This document shows, in pieces, positions 17,563 through 26,207 of a stretch of 64,000 nt of DNA; position 1 is the first letter of the stretch, and each line of letters begins with the position of its first letter. This stretch comes from an uncultured Anaerolineales bacterium (GTDB lineage: Bacteria > Chloroflexota > Anaerolineae > Aggregatilineales > Aggregatilineaceae). The stretch is from positions 1 to 64,000 of the forward strand of contig CAKZOB010000032.1 of assembly GCA_937135955.1 (NCBI GenBank), written 5' to 3'. Under the pieces are notes generated by a model, which saw only the letters and a program-made list of their open reading frames with translations, did not search any database and was not told where the DNA came from. The translations under genes and the position numbers were made by a program.

Positions 17563-18186
17563 TGGCGCAACCAGGTCTGTTGCCCGAACCTATTGTCCAG
17601 CGCAAACTTATTGTGGTTGAGGGACCCGATGATCGGCGTTTCTTGGAAGCATTGTTCCGGCATTTAGGGCTGGGGACGGAGTTCCAGATCGTCCAGGCTC
17701 ATGGCAAAGACAGGTTGGGGCCACTCGTGCGCGTGTTGCCGCAGGTAAGCGGTTTTGCTCAGGTCGAGACACTGGCTGTGTTCCGCGATGCCGACGACGA
17801 TCCTCACGCAGCCTTTCAATCGCTATGCAATCATCTGCACCGCGCTGGCTTGAACACTCCCTCTCAACCAGCCCCTGGTCGTGCCCGGCAAGCCCTCAGT
17901 GGGCATTTTCGTCTGGCCCGACTGTCGCAGCCCCGGCCAACTGGAATCCTTGTGCCTGGCCGCTATTTCCGAGGAACCGGTCATGGAGTGTGTGACTCAT
18001 TACATGGACTGCCTGGCACACATCCGACCGACGTTGCCGCAACCTGCTGACAAGGCCCGGCTGCATGTTTTCCTGGCTTCGTGCAACAAGCCCGGCCTGC
18101 GACTGGGCGAAGCGGCTGAAGCGGGCTACTTTTCCTGGGAGCAGCCCGTCTTTGAACCACTCAAGCGCTTCTTGCAAGATTTGTAG
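17562..18186 (+). pseudogene. TOPRIM-like (DUF3226/DUF4435-type) partner of the AAA ATPase, frameshifted
   Basis: The first reading frame (from ATG 17562) encodes a start typical of DUF3226/TOPRIM proteins. It has the Glu of VVEGPDDRRFLEAL and, near residue 75, the acidic FRDADDDP. The continuation lies in another frame from about 17854 to the TAG ending at 18186 (NQPLVVPGKPSVGIFVWPD onward). The frames switch between 17851 and 17881 in the run CTCCCTCTCAACC, equal to one extra base. Both halves keep good codon use, so the break is recent or a sequencing error. As read, the product stops at 18050 with an unrelated tail. If intact it would be about 207 residues. Confidence 0.7.
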
Positions 18187-18188
18187 CC

Positions 18189-19427
18189 CTATCGCCTGCT
18201 TGCGATCCCTGCCAGCAAGTGAGCCGCCCTGGGCGGGCCGCCCAGGGCCGCGAATTCTTGCGCCAGAGCGCGCACGCGCTCCAACACCCATTCCGTCGAG
18301 GTAATCGCCCGCACCGCGTCCACCAACTGCCCGCGCCGCACGTCTGGCGAGGTCAGCTCCAGGCCGACCTTGGCCTGCCGGGCACGACGAGCCTGCCCGC
18401 GCTGATCGGCGGCGTGCGGGACGATCACCTGAGGGATGGCGTGCACAATCGCCGCGTGAGTGGTGCCCATGCCGCCGTGATGCACGATCACGCGCAGACG
18501 CGGCAGCACGTGATCGTAGTCCACCCAATTCAGCAGGCGTGTACCCCCAGGGAGGGCTTCCTTCAGACGCTCTTTGTGTGCGGGCGCAATAGGGCCGGGG
18601 CCGATCACCACGAGGGGAATCATGTCTGCCGCGGCAATGGCCCGCGCACCATGAGCGAAGAAAGCGAGATCGCCGGTGAAGGTGCTGCCCAGCGTGACCA
18701 TGCCCAACGGTTGGTCGGCGGGGAGGTCGGCCAGCCAGGCCGGAGGATCGCCACGCGGCGGCGTGACACACCCGCCCACGAACTCGGTTTGTGGCAGGAT
18801 GGGTTCGCCCTGATGCCAGGTGGCGCTGAAATAGCTGATGTGCAATAGCGGACTCTGGATGCTGGGAGCCGGGCCGTCGCTGAAGTTGACGCCCTGCACG
18901 CCGAACTGTTCACACAGCCAGGCGATACGTTGCTGTGCCTCAGCGCCCAGTTGACGCTGAATGTAGAGCATCTGGTCTTCGTCCAGGGGCGGGCCAGACG
19001 CCCACCCGCCGACGACCAGCGGCACGCCGATTACTTCGGCGGCTAGCGCTGCCGCCGCCAGGAACGGATCGGTCACGATCACGTCCGGCGGACCGATATG
19101 CTCGGCCAGATCGCGCAACGCCTCTACCCCCTGCGCCACCAGGTCGGCACTGAGCCAGGTATCCAGCGCGCGGCGGTAGCGCAGCGTGACCATGTTCTCG
19201 TTGACGAAGTTGGCCATGGTGGGCAATGGCGGCGGAGGCCAGCGCCAGCCAGTGTGGGGGATGGCGACGAAGGGCACGCCAGCCTGCGCTACCAGCCCGC
19301 CGAGGCGCTCTTCCGATACCCACAACACCTGATGACCAGCGTCGTGCAGGGCCTGCGCTGTCTTCAACAGGCCGCCCCAGTCCAGGTGACCGGGCAGTGG
19401 GGCGGACGTGAACCAGAAACGGGCCAT
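18189..19427 (-). CDS. MGT-type (UDP-glycosyl) glycosyltransferase, GT1 family
   Basis: A 412-residue soluble GT-B glycosyltransferase resembling macrolide/rhamnosyl transferases and UDP-glucuronosyltransferases. The N terminus FTSAPLPGHLDWGGLL is the acceptor-side start. The C-terminal donor motif HHGGMGTTHAAIVHAIPQV followed by PHAADQRGQA is the GT1 signature. Family enzymes transfer a sugar from a nucleotide sugar to a small lipophilic acceptor such as a polyketide, carotenoid or sterol. The ATG at 19427 lies two bases after the VOC gene's stop, so the two form an operon. The acceptor is unknown. Confidence 0.87.
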   Translation of the reverse strand: MARFWFTSAPLPGHLDWGGLLKTAQALHDAGHQVLWVSEERLGGLVAQAGVPFVAIPHTGWRWPPPPLPTMANFVNENMVTLRYRRALDTWLSADLVAQGVEALRDLAEHIGPPDVIVTDPFLAAAALAAEVIGVPLVVGGWASGPPLDEDQMLYIQRQLGAEAQQRIAWLCEQFGVQGVNFSDGPAPSIQSPLLHISYFSATWHQGEPILPQTEFVGGCVTPPRGDPPAWLADLPADQPLGMVTLGSTFTGDLAFFAHGARAIAAADMIPLVVIGPGPIAPAHKERLKEALPGGTRLLNWVDYDHVLPRLRVIVHHGGMGTTHAAIVHAIPQVIVPHAADQRGQARRARQAKVGLELTSPDVRRGQLVDAVRAITSTEWVLERVRALAQEFAALGGPPRAAHLLAGIASRR

Positions 19428-19429
19428 GG

Positions 19430-19798
19430 CTACACCTGCAGGTACTGAATCAACTCAATCGAGTTACCGTCTGGATCGCTGATGCCGCCCACGACGGCTT
19501 CGTCGGTGACGTGAATCTCGCCCAGCTTCTGCCCGCCCGCGGTTATCGCCCGCGCAATTGTAGCGCGCACGTCTTCGACGACGATGCGCAGTTGCTGGCG
19601 GTTCTTCTCCGCTTCGATCTGCGTGATGCTGTTGGGGCAGAAGAACAGTTCCAGTTGGCCCAGCCGCCCCACGTGGAAGTCGAACTCGCTGTGTGGGTCG
19701 GCCAGCATCAGGCCGGCCCCGAACACGGCGTTGTAGAAGTGCACCATGGCCGGCATATTGTTGACGGCTACCGTGATGCGATCTATGTACACTCTCAT
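19430..19798 (-). CDS. VOC-superfamily (glyoxalase/bleomycin resistance-like) protein
   Basis: A 122-residue protein with two beta-alpha-beta-beta-beta repeats of the VOC fold. The pattern includes IDRITVAVNNMPAMVHFYNAVFG at the start and VVGGISDPDGNSIELIQY at the end, where the Glu is a usual metal ligand. The ATG at 19798 follows GAGGAAAG. It is co-transcribed with the glycosyltransferase. The substrate is unknown: VOC proteins include dioxygenases, lyases and drug-binding proteins. Confidence 0.8.
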   Translation of the reverse strand: MRVYIDRITVAVNNMPAMVHFYNAVFGAGLMLADPHSEFDFHVGRLGQLELFFCPNSITQIEAEKNRQQLRIVVEDVRATIARAITAGGQKLGEIHVTDEAVVGGISDPDGNSIELIQYLQV

Positions 19799-19869
19799 GC
19801 TGACATCTTTCCTCAAAGCTACCGGCTGCCACGCCCATGCCACCAGATGACCGGGGCGGACGGCGGTGC

Positions 19870-19875
19870 TACAAT
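19870..19875 (+). promoter_or_regulatory. Probable -10 box (TACAAT)
   Basis: GGTGCTACAATCG, 35 bases ahead of the ATG at 19911. ATGACC about 16 bases upstream is a poor -35. Confidence 0.35.
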
Positions 19876-19910
19876 CGAACCCAGCCCAGCCACACAGAAA
19901 GGAGTGGCAC

Positions 19911-20162
19911 ATGAGCGCCATGCAGCGATGGGAATACTGCGAACTACGCCAGGAGATCACGCAGGGCGTGATGCATCGTCAATACATTCTATTCTACCGG
20001 GTGGGCCAGCCCAGTGAAGAGGTGAGTTTCGTGCACCGCGATAGCGCCATCGCCCAACTTGGCCTGGAAGGCTGGGAGATGGTCGGCACGGTCGGCTCCT
20101 TCGCCCAGGATAGCACCGGCTTCCGCGTCTTCTTCAAGCGCCCGCTGATGACAGGACGCTGA
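19911..20162 (+). CDS. Small DUF4177-like protein
   Basis: An 83-residue protein with the DUF4177 pattern: MQRWEYCEL near the start, LGLEGWEMVG in the middle and FFKRPL near the end. The function of the family is unknown. The ATG at 19911 follows AAAGGAGTGG. It is a single-gene unit with its own -10 box and no partner. Confidence 0.72.
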   Translation: MSAMQRWEYCELRQEITQGVMHRQYILFYRVGQPSEEVSFVHRDSAIAQLGLEGWEMVGTVGSFAQDSTGFRVFFKRPLMTGR

Positions 20163-20189
20163 GTGGCCGGTCAGAGACCATTCGAGAAG

Positions 20190-20206
20190 CCCCGATCGGC
20201 GGGTTT
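20190..20206 (+). terminator. Short terminator-like hairpin
   Basis: CCCG-ATCGG-CGGG followed by TTTTA, 28 bases after the DUF4177-like gene. The stem is only four pairs. Confidence 0.35.
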
Positions 20207-20253
20207 TACCCCACCCCAGAATCCCCTCTTCACCCGCCAAAAGGACTTATTAT

Positions 20254-21294
20254 TCAACGTCGGCGGGTGCTGGCGTTGCGACGCCGCCGTCGCCCGAACA
20301 GAATGCGCCAGAACAGGCTCAGGAACTTCTCCAGCAGCGGGATTTCCGCCACCACGCCCAACACGGCCAGCACCGTCCCGGCTACGCTGGACTGTGGGAC
20401 GCTCAGCAAGCCGAAGACATACTGGGCTTCAACCTGCAACGCCTGCCCCCAGATGGGCACATTGATCGGGCCGGGCGGCTGACCGGGTTTGGGCTGCCAG
20501 CTTATGGACAACCCCAGCGAAATCACCGCTTTCCCGGTGCGGTCGGCGGTGAGCATCCAGCGCCACTCGGCCTCTCCGCCGCGCTGCAAAGGCTGGACCG
20601 CCGGGCTGACCGCCTCGATCCTGAAGTCCGGCGCGACGATGGACGCGGTGACAAAAGCGTCGTGTGTGGCGTAGCGGTCCGTCAGCAGGATCGGCGTGGC
20701 CATCACCTCATTGTCGGCAATCTCCGCCACAGGTTGCAAGGCCCCGCTATCGAGCATCTTCAGCCTGATCCGCACCAGCCCTGCCCGCCCAACCTGGAAC
20801 TGCGCAGGCCATTCCAGTTCGACCACGCGCTGCTCGTAACCGGCGGCGGCCACTTCCATCCCCCCTACCCCTTCGGGCGCAGGCGCACCAGCAACCTGCG
20901 GGGCCGCGGCAACTGTCACACCGGTGACGTTGTCTAGCATAACATCGGTCGTCAACGGAACGCCGCCCTGCGCCGCGCTGGTCGCCACGTCACCTGTGAC
21001 ACGTCCTGGCTCCGTCTGCTCACCAGCTTCGGCCTGCGACAGGTCGGAGAGCGCTTCGCCGCTGAGTTGCGGGCGAATGGGCACGGACGCGGGGCCGGAG
21101 GTAGTGTCAACGATGGCGCTTAGTTCAGGGCCAACGCCTCCCAAAGCCTGTGCGGCGATTTCGGCCTGTGTATACAGGACGCCGCCCGTGATGCGCGCTT
21201 CGGTTGGCAGGGGGCCGTGCGCTACCCACAGAATGGTGAACGCCGCGACCAGCAGGACGAAACCGACTAACACGGAGAAGAATTTGCGCAACAT
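20254..21294 (-). CDS. Membrane-anchored protein of unknown function
   Basis: A 346-residue protein. Residues 5-27 form one N-terminal membrane helix (FFSVLVGFVLLVAAFTILWVA). A low-complexity Ala/Pro/Gly region (about 80-150) leads to a beta-rich domain (about 150-290). A C-terminal hydrophobic hairpin (about 295-330) ends in RRRRRNASTRRR, implying a cytoplasmic tail. No family is recognised. It lies 41 bases downstream of the small helical protein gene ending at 21336, and the two probably form an operon. Confidence 0.65.
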   Translation of the reverse strand: MLRKFFSVLVGFVLLVAAFTILWVAHGPLPTEARITGGVLYTQAEIAAQALGGVGPELSAIVDTTSGPASVPIRPQLSGEALSDLSQAEAGEQTEPGRVTGDVATSAAQGGVPLTTDVMLDNVTGVTVAAAPQVAGAPAPEGVGGMEVAAAGYEQRVVELEWPAQFQVGRAGLVRIRLKMLDSGALQPVAEIADNEVMATPILLTDRYATHDAFVTASIVAPDFRIEAVSPAVQPLQRGGEAEWRWMLTADRTGKAVISLGLSISWQPKPGQPPGPINVPIWGQALQVEAQYVFGLLSVPQSSVAGTVLAVLGVVAEIPLLEKFLSLFWRILFGRRRRRNASTRRR

Positions 21295-21335
21295 GATTCA
21301 CCTGCCTGTTCTGCCATCCGCCTACAACGTACGGG

Positions 21336-21908
21336 TCAGGATATCGCGTTTTCGTTCAAAGAAGAACGCAGGAGCTGCCAATAGGTCGCGTAGATGCCCT
21401 CATGATCCGTCCCCCGATCTTGGGGAGACTCGCCCGCCAGCACAGCCAGCGCGTCGTCCACCCAGTATACCAGTTCCTCCGCGTCGGCGCGCTCGGCGGC
21501 GGCGCGCAGCTCGCGCAACTCCGCAGCGATGGCCGTTGCCTGATCCGGCAGTACCGTGCGCGCGGCGACCACGGCCTCCACCACCGCGCCGAGCAACTCA
21601 TCCAGCGTGTCCGTTTCGGCTTCGGCCTGCGGATCGATCAGCGTACCAGTGCGCAGGCTGGTGATCAACACCTGCCAGGCGTGGTCGTAGCGGGTGCCGG
21701 TGGGCAGCGTATCTTCCGGCGAGTTGAGCAATGTCAACACTGCCGCCACAAACAATTGCTCGTCCTCAAGCTGCTGTTGGCAGGCCTGATCGAGCAACTC
21801 CAGCAGGTGCACCTGCCATGCGGGAGCTATGTCGGGGCGCGCCAGCAACACCACTACTGTGTTGACAACTATCTGTCGCACCTGGTCAGGCGTCAATGCT
21901 TGCGTCAT
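21336..21908 (-). CDS. Small alpha-helical protein of unknown function
   Basis: A 190-residue, almost wholly helical and acidic cytoplasmic protein with no recognised motif. The ATG at 21908 follows GAGGGGC. The longer in-frame upstream extension runs through repeat B and is rejected. Leu/Ala-rich amphipathic helices (for example AIAAELRELRAAAERADAEE) suggest a scaffold or oligomerisation protein. It shares strand with the membrane protein downstream and polA upstream, but a repeat element separates it from polA. Confidence 0.6.
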   Translation of the reverse strand: MTQALTPDQVRQIVVNTVVVLLARPDIAPAWQVHLLELLDQACQQQLEDEQLFVAAVLTLLNSPEDTLPTGTRYDHAWQVLITSLRTGTLIDPQAEAETDTLDELLGAVVEAVVAARTVLPDQATAIAAELRELRAAAERADAEELVYWVDDALAVLAGESPQDRGTDHEGIYATYWQLLRSSLNENAIS

Positions 21909-21940
21909 GACGGGCTGCCCCTCAAAACCACACCGGATTC

Positions 21941-22091
21941 GGGCGCGCGCAAAATGTGACAGGCAATTTGCCGCGGCCTGTTGCGCTCTACTGTTTCTCG
22001 CACGAGCGCTCCCCTTCCCCGGCAGCGTGGCAGAAGAAGCCGGGGAGTGAGAACCATCGAGCGAAGCAAATCGCTGACCACCCTCGCGCAC
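21941..22091. repeat. MITE-like repeat family B, copy 2 (shortened)
   Basis: Begins GGGCGCGCGCAAAATGTGACAGG and ends near CGCTGACCACCCTCGCGCA. It has the internal CTCGCACGAGCGCTCCCC block of the family but lacks one internal palindrome. Same orientation as copy 3. Confidence 0.65.
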
Positions 22092-22127
22092 ACTCTGTCA
22101 GGGCGAATCTGCCGCCAGGCGCGGCGC

Positions 22128-24941
22128 TCACCGCTCCCACGGCTCCATCTCCGCCCAGTTGACTCCCACGCTGGCCTCGGCTACCAGCGGCACATCCAGC
22201 GTAAAGGCGGATTCCATCACCTCCACCACCAGCGACACGACGCGCGGCAGTTCGTCGTCGGGCACTTCCAGCACCAGTTCGTCGTGCACTTGCAGGATCA
22301 TGCGGGCCGCGTAGCCTTCCTGACGCAGCGCACGCGAGAGGTTGATCATGGCGATCTTGATGATATCTGCCGCTGTGCCCTGAATGGGCATGTTGACCGC
22401 CTCGCGCTCGGCCCGTTGCTTTGCCTGCACGCCGACCTTGCGCCCCAGCTTTTCGTCCAGTTCAGGAAAGTAGCGGCGGCGGCCCAGCAGTGTTTCGACA
22501 TAGCCCAGGCGGGCGGCGCGCGTCCGTGCCTCGTCCAGGTAGGCGCGCACGCCGGGGAAACGGGCGAAATAAGCGGCGATGAAGTCCTCGGCTTCGGCCA
22601 GGGTGAGGTTGCTATCGCGGGCCAGGCGGTACGCGCCCATGCCGTACATCAACCCAAAGTTGACCGCTTTGGCGAAGCGGCGCTGTTCGTAGGTCACCTG
22701 CTCCAGTGGAATCTGGTAGACGGCAGCAGCCGTCGCGCGGTGAATATCCACCCCATCCAGAAATGCCTGGATCAGCGCGGGGTCTTTGCTGTAGTGCGCC
22801 AGGATGCGTAGTTCGACCTGACTGTAGTCCACCGAGAGCAGCTTATGCCCCGGCGGCGCGACGAACGCCTGCCGCACCCGCCGCCCTTCTTCCGTGCGCA
22901 CGGGGATATTCTGCAGGTTGGGGTCGCTGGACGAGAGCCGCCCGGTGACCGTGCCTGTCTGGTTGAAGTTGGTGTGCACACGCCCCGTCTGCGGGTTGAC
23001 CAGGGCGGGCAGCGCGTCCACATAGGTGCTCTGCAGCTTGCTCAGTTCGCGCCATTGCAGGATCACCTCGATGATGGGATGCAACCCGCGCATGGCCTCC
23101 AGGGTGCCAGCCTCGGTGGTGAAGCCGTGCGTCGTCTTGCGCAGACCGGCGGTGGGCAGGCGCAGCTTTTCGAAGAGCACCTCGTTGATCTGCCGGGGAC
23201 TGCCCAGATTGAACTTGCCATAGCCGCCGCTGAGGTCGTAGGCCTGCTGTTCCAACGCCCGCAGCCGCTCGCCCAAGTCGGCGCTGAGCGCCCGCAGATA
23301 GTCTACGTCGAGCAACACGCCGGCCATCTCCATATCGGCCAGCACGGGGATCAGCGGCATCTCAATCTCGCTGAAGAGCTGCCAGCCCCGCCGCTCCTCC
23401 AGTTCCGGGCGCAGGATGCCCATCAGGCGCAGGGTCATGGCGGCATCGGCGGCAGCGTAGGCGGCGGCCTTGGGCACTGGCACGCGATCCATGGTGATCT
23501 GATCGCGGCCAGAGCCGATCAGGTCTTCGATGGGAGTCATGTGCACGCCGGTGCGCACCCAGGCCAGCGCCTTCAGCCCCAGGTTGCGGCTGGACGGGTC
23601 GCTGAGCCACTCGGCGACCATGGTGTCGAAGGTGATCGGCGTCACGTCAATACCGTAGCGGCGCAACACCACCAGGTCATACTTGGCGTTGTGGCCCACC
23701 TTGGCCATCTTCGCGTCTGTCAACATAGGCCGCAGGGCGTCCAACACTTCTTCCAACGGGAGTTGGCGCGGGGTGTGCTCGTCCAGCAGATCGGGTTGGG
23801 CTGAGCGGTCGGCGGGAGCGTTGGGCGGGATATGCCCGACGGGGATGTAGTAGCCGCGTCCCTCCTCCACCGCCAGGGCGATCCCCACCAGGCGGGCGCG
23901 CATCTGATCGGTGGAGGTCGTCTCCACGTCGAAGGCGATGGTCGGCGCAGCCCGCAGACGTCCCACCAGGCGGGCGAGCGCCTCCGGCGTGTCAATCACT
24001 TCGTAGTCCACTACGTCCTTGCGAGCAACTTCCTGCTGCAAATCGAACATGGAAAGCTGCTGCTGCACCACCTGCGGCCGTGGCAGCCGATCGATCAGGC
24101 TGCGGAATTCCAGCGTCCGGAAGAGGCGTTCCACGTCGTCGTAGCGGTAGTCCTGGGCCACGCAGGCGTTCAGGTCGAGCTTCACCGGCACGTCGCGCCT
24201 GATCTGCGCCAGCTCGCGCGAGAGAAAAGCGTTGTCGCGTTCGGCGGCCAGTTTTTCGCGCAGCGCCCCTTTGATCTCGTCCAGGTGCTCGTAGACACCG
24301 GCCACGCTGCCGTACTCGCTGATCAGTTTGGACGCGGTCTTCTCGCCCACGCCCTTCACGCCGGGGATGTTGTCGGACGTGTCGCCCATCAGCCCCTTCA
24401 GTTCGACCAACTGCGCCGGCTCCAGGCTGTATTCGGTGCGAAACCGCGCCACGTCCCACACCTCCGGCCCGTTGCCCTGCCGTTTGGCGGGCAGTTGTAC
24501 AGTGGTGTGATCGCTGAGCAATTGCAGCATGTCGCGGTCGCCGGTGATGATGCGCACGTCTACGCCCTGGGCTTCGGCCTGCGGCGCGACGGAGCCGATC
24601 ACGTCGTCGGCCTCGTAGCCGTCCAGTTCCAGGATGGGGATATTGAAGGCAGTGACCAGCTCGCGAATGCGGTCGAGCTGAATGCGCAGGTCGTCAGGCA
24701 TCTTGTCGCGCGTGCCCTTGTAATCCGGGTAGCGCTCGCCCCGCCCAGACAGGCCCTGGTCGAAGGTCACGGCCAGGTAATCGGGCCGCTCGTCGAGGAT
24801 GTCGAGCAGCGTGCGGGCGAAACCGTAGACGGCGTTAGTCGGCTCGCCGGTCTTGGTCTGGAAACCCTGCACCGGCAAGGCAAAAAACATGCGGTAGGCC
24901 AGGGCATGGCCATCAATGAGCACCAGGGTTGGGCGGGACAT
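22128..24941 (-). CDS. polA: DNA polymerase I
   Basis: A 937-residue family A DNA polymerase with all three activities, used in Okazaki fragment processing and repair. Residues 1-~290 are the 5'-3' flap exonuclease (LVLIDGHALAYRMFFALP, GDRDMLQLL). The 3'-5' exonuclease (about 320-510) looks intact: DVE in TIAFDVETTS, N and D in VGHNAKYDLVVL, and YxxxD in AYAAADA. The polymerase domain has motif A LLSVDYSQVELRILAHYS, motif B RRFAKAVNFGLMYGMG and motif C LQVHDELVLEV. The length is normal. An intact proofreading domain distinguishes it from Taq-like enzymes. The ATG at 24941 begins the first conserved strand. Confidence 0.97.
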   Translation of the reverse strand: MSRPTLVLIDGHALAYRMFFALPVQGFQTKTGEPTNAVYGFARTLLDILDERPDYLAVTFDQGLSGRGERYPDYKGTRDKMPDDLRIQLDRIRELVTAFNIPILELDGYEADDVIGSVAPQAEAQGVDVRIITGDRDMLQLLSDHTTVQLPAKRQGNGPEVWDVARFRTEYSLEPAQLVELKGLMGDTSDNIPGVKGVGEKTASKLISEYGSVAGVYEHLDEIKGALREKLAAERDNAFLSRELAQIRRDVPVKLDLNACVAQDYRYDDVERLFRTLEFRSLIDRLPRPQVVQQQLSMFDLQQEVARKDVVDYEVIDTPEALARLVGRLRAAPTIAFDVETTSTDQMRARLVGIALAVEEGRGYYIPVGHIPPNAPADRSAQPDLLDEHTPRQLPLEEVLDALRPMLTDAKMAKVGHNAKYDLVVLRRYGIDVTPITFDTMVAEWLSDPSSRNLGLKALAWVRTGVHMTPIEDLIGSGRDQITMDRVPVPKAAAYAAADAAMTLRLMGILRPELEERRGWQLFSEIEMPLIPVLADMEMAGVLLDVDYLRALSADLGERLRALEQQAYDLSGGYGKFNLGSPRQINEVLFEKLRLPTAGLRKTTHGFTTEAGTLEAMRGLHPIIEVILQWRELSKLQSTYVDALPALVNPQTGRVHTNFNQTGTVTGRLSSSDPNLQNIPVRTEEGRRVRQAFVAPPGHKLLSVDYSQVELRILAHYSKDPALIQAFLDGVDIHRATAAAVYQIPLEQVTYEQRRFAKAVNFGLMYGMGAYRLARDSNLTLAEAEDFIAAYFARFPGVRAYLDEARTRAARLGYVETLLGRRRYFPELDEKLGRKVGVQAKQRAEREAVNMPIQGTAADIIKIAMINLSRALRQEGYAARMILQVHDELVLEVPDDELPRVVSLVVEVMESAFTLDVPLVAEASVGVNWAEMEPWER

Positions 24942-24982
24942 AGCGCGCTCCTGTGCTGAGCACTGTTGAACAGATGTGCGCT

Positions 24983-24988
24983 AGTATA
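24983..24988 (-). promoter_or_regulatory. Probable -10 box of polA (TATACT)
   Basis: TATACT on the minus strand, 41 bases ahead of the polA ATG. No convincing -35. Confidence 0.35.
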
Positions 24989-25031
24989 CCACAGCAGCGG
25001 GCACGGCGGTGAGGGATCGCAGCGGACGGGC

Positions 25032-25222
25032 GGGGGGTGCATCAAAACCAGCCAGCAGAACCATGGGCAGAAGTAAGCTCAGGTGTGATCTTCTGGTTGA
25101 CCTCACCCCCACTCGGCGCTGGCGCGCCTCGTTGCCCCCTCTCCGCGTCGGAGAGGGGGCAAGCCGAGCATAGCGAGGCTGGGGGTGAGGTAAAGCGGCA
25201 AGCGGTTTGATGCAATCCCCCT
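25032..25222. repeat. Repeat family A, copy 3 (near full length)
   Basis: A 191-base element. The left end, GGGGGGTGCATCAAAACC, is inverted relative to the right end, GGTTTGATGCAATCCCCCT. It carries the segment CCATGGGCAGAAGTAAGC shared only with copy 8 (52596-52784), which is in the opposite orientation. It occupies most of the gap 24942-25359. Confidence 0.85.
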
Positions 25223-25276
25223 GAGCGGACGGGACAGCTTTTACAAGTTTTTTCACTACAATTATAAACATTACTC

Positions 25277-25305
25277 TTTTGAATTGCTCTCAATTGTGTT
25301 ATCAT
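25277..25305 (+). promoter_or_regulatory. Possible promoter for the second secreted protein
   Basis: TATCAT (25300-25305) with TTTTGA 17 bases upstream, in an AT-rich stretch (25240-25320) that contrasts with the GC-rich surroundings. Located 55 bases before the ATG. Confidence 0.35.
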
Positions 25306-25359
25306 AGTCTGCATAAACAGAGGGGATCGCTCTATGGCCTCAGAGTCAGGAGGAAGCTC

Positions 25360-26118
25360 ATGATGAACAAGACACGTCTGATTTCAATGGTCGTCGCATT
25401 GGGACTGGTGCTGGCCCTTACCCAGGTGCCCCTTGCAACACCCGTGCGCGCCGCAGGCGAGACCTGGACGGTAGTTTCGGCCATCAGCATCGGCTGCAAT
25501 TCGCATGACACAAGTTTCGAAGTCGCCTATTCCAACATTGACCCAGACCTCGTCTACTACCAGGAAACGTGGGTCGAGGCAGACGATGAGGTCTATATGG
25601 ACCAGTACGTCGGCCCGAACACCCCCCCGCTTGCTACAACCTGGGATCTGTATGACGCCAACGATCGCGGCCTTCAGACGGCTACCTTCCCTATCCCGGA
25701 GCCAGCGACGGTTATCCTGCGCCTGTACGACGCGGACGAGAACCCCATTTACGAGACACGGCTTACTCTCAATTGTCATACGGGAACATACGAGATCGTT
25801 TTCCCTGGTCCGATCACCCCCACCGAGCCGGTAGCAGAAGCCCTGCCCGGCCCCGATATGCTGCCCATCCCGGCGACAGCGGTGGGTGGGACGTTCGTGG
25901 CCGACGCGCCCGTCTACTGGAAGCCCGGCGAACTGACCAACCCCCTGGTGACCATCAAGGCGGGCAACACCGCCCGCGTCATCGGGCAGGACGCCTCCGG
26001 CCAGTACTACAAGATCATCTGGGTCTGCGACTTGGTCTGGGTGCCCAAAGCCACCATGGGCCCCAACTACGACGCCGTGTGGAATGGCAAACCGTTGCCC
26101 ACCGAGGTGGTGGAGTAA
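25360..26118 (+). CDS. Secreted protein of unknown function, paralogue of the protein at 3506
   Basis: A 252-residue exported protein. The signal peptide (to about residue 34, ending VRAA) is followed by a beta-rich domain with VYMDQYVGPNTPP and NDRGLQTATFPIPEP, then a C-terminal SH3-like domain (GQYYKIIWVCDLVWVPKATMGPNYD). Domain order and these motifs match the protein at 3506-4246. CAGGAGGA lies eight bases ahead of ATG 25360; a second ATG follows at 25363. Function is unknown. A perfect 12-bp hairpin follows at 26161. Confidence 0.75.
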   Translation: MMNKTRLISMVVALGLVLALTQVPLATPVRAAGETWTVVSAISIGCNSHDTSFEVAYSNIDPDLVYYQETWVEADDEVYMDQYVGPNTPPLATTWDLYDANDRGLQTATFPIPEPATVILRLYDADENPIYETRLTLNCHTGTYEIVFPGPITPTEPVAEALPGPDMLPIPATAVGGTFVADAPVYWKPGELTNPLVTIKAGNTARVIGQDASGQYYKIIWVCDLVWVPKATMGPNYDAVWNGKPLPTEVVE

Positions 26119-26160
26119 AGGGGCTGCCCCTGCCGGAGGGACAGCGCTATACCATAAAAC

Positions 26161-26193
26161 AGACTTCCGAAGTCTGACAGGCTTCGGAAGTCT
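26161..26193. terminator. Bidirectional terminator hairpin
   Basis: AGACTTCCGAAG (26161-26172) and CTTCGGAAGTCT (26182-26193) form a perfect 12-bp stem with a 9-base loop. It sits between convergent genes ending at 26118 and 26208. Hairpins with related CTTCGGAAG arms close other operons at 47879 and 55549. Confidence 0.75.
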
Positions 26194-26207
26194 GTGTGTT
26201 TGCGCCT

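Noticed and set aside
16510-18186. Gabija system
   Set aside because: The ATPase has no fused TOPRIM and there is no UvrD-like helicase next to it. A separate TOPRIM-like gene fits PARIS/OLD-like pairs better.
23832-24959. 375-codon open frame opposite polA
   Set aside because: Antisense shadow of the 5' nuclease part of polA; no motif or ribosome site.
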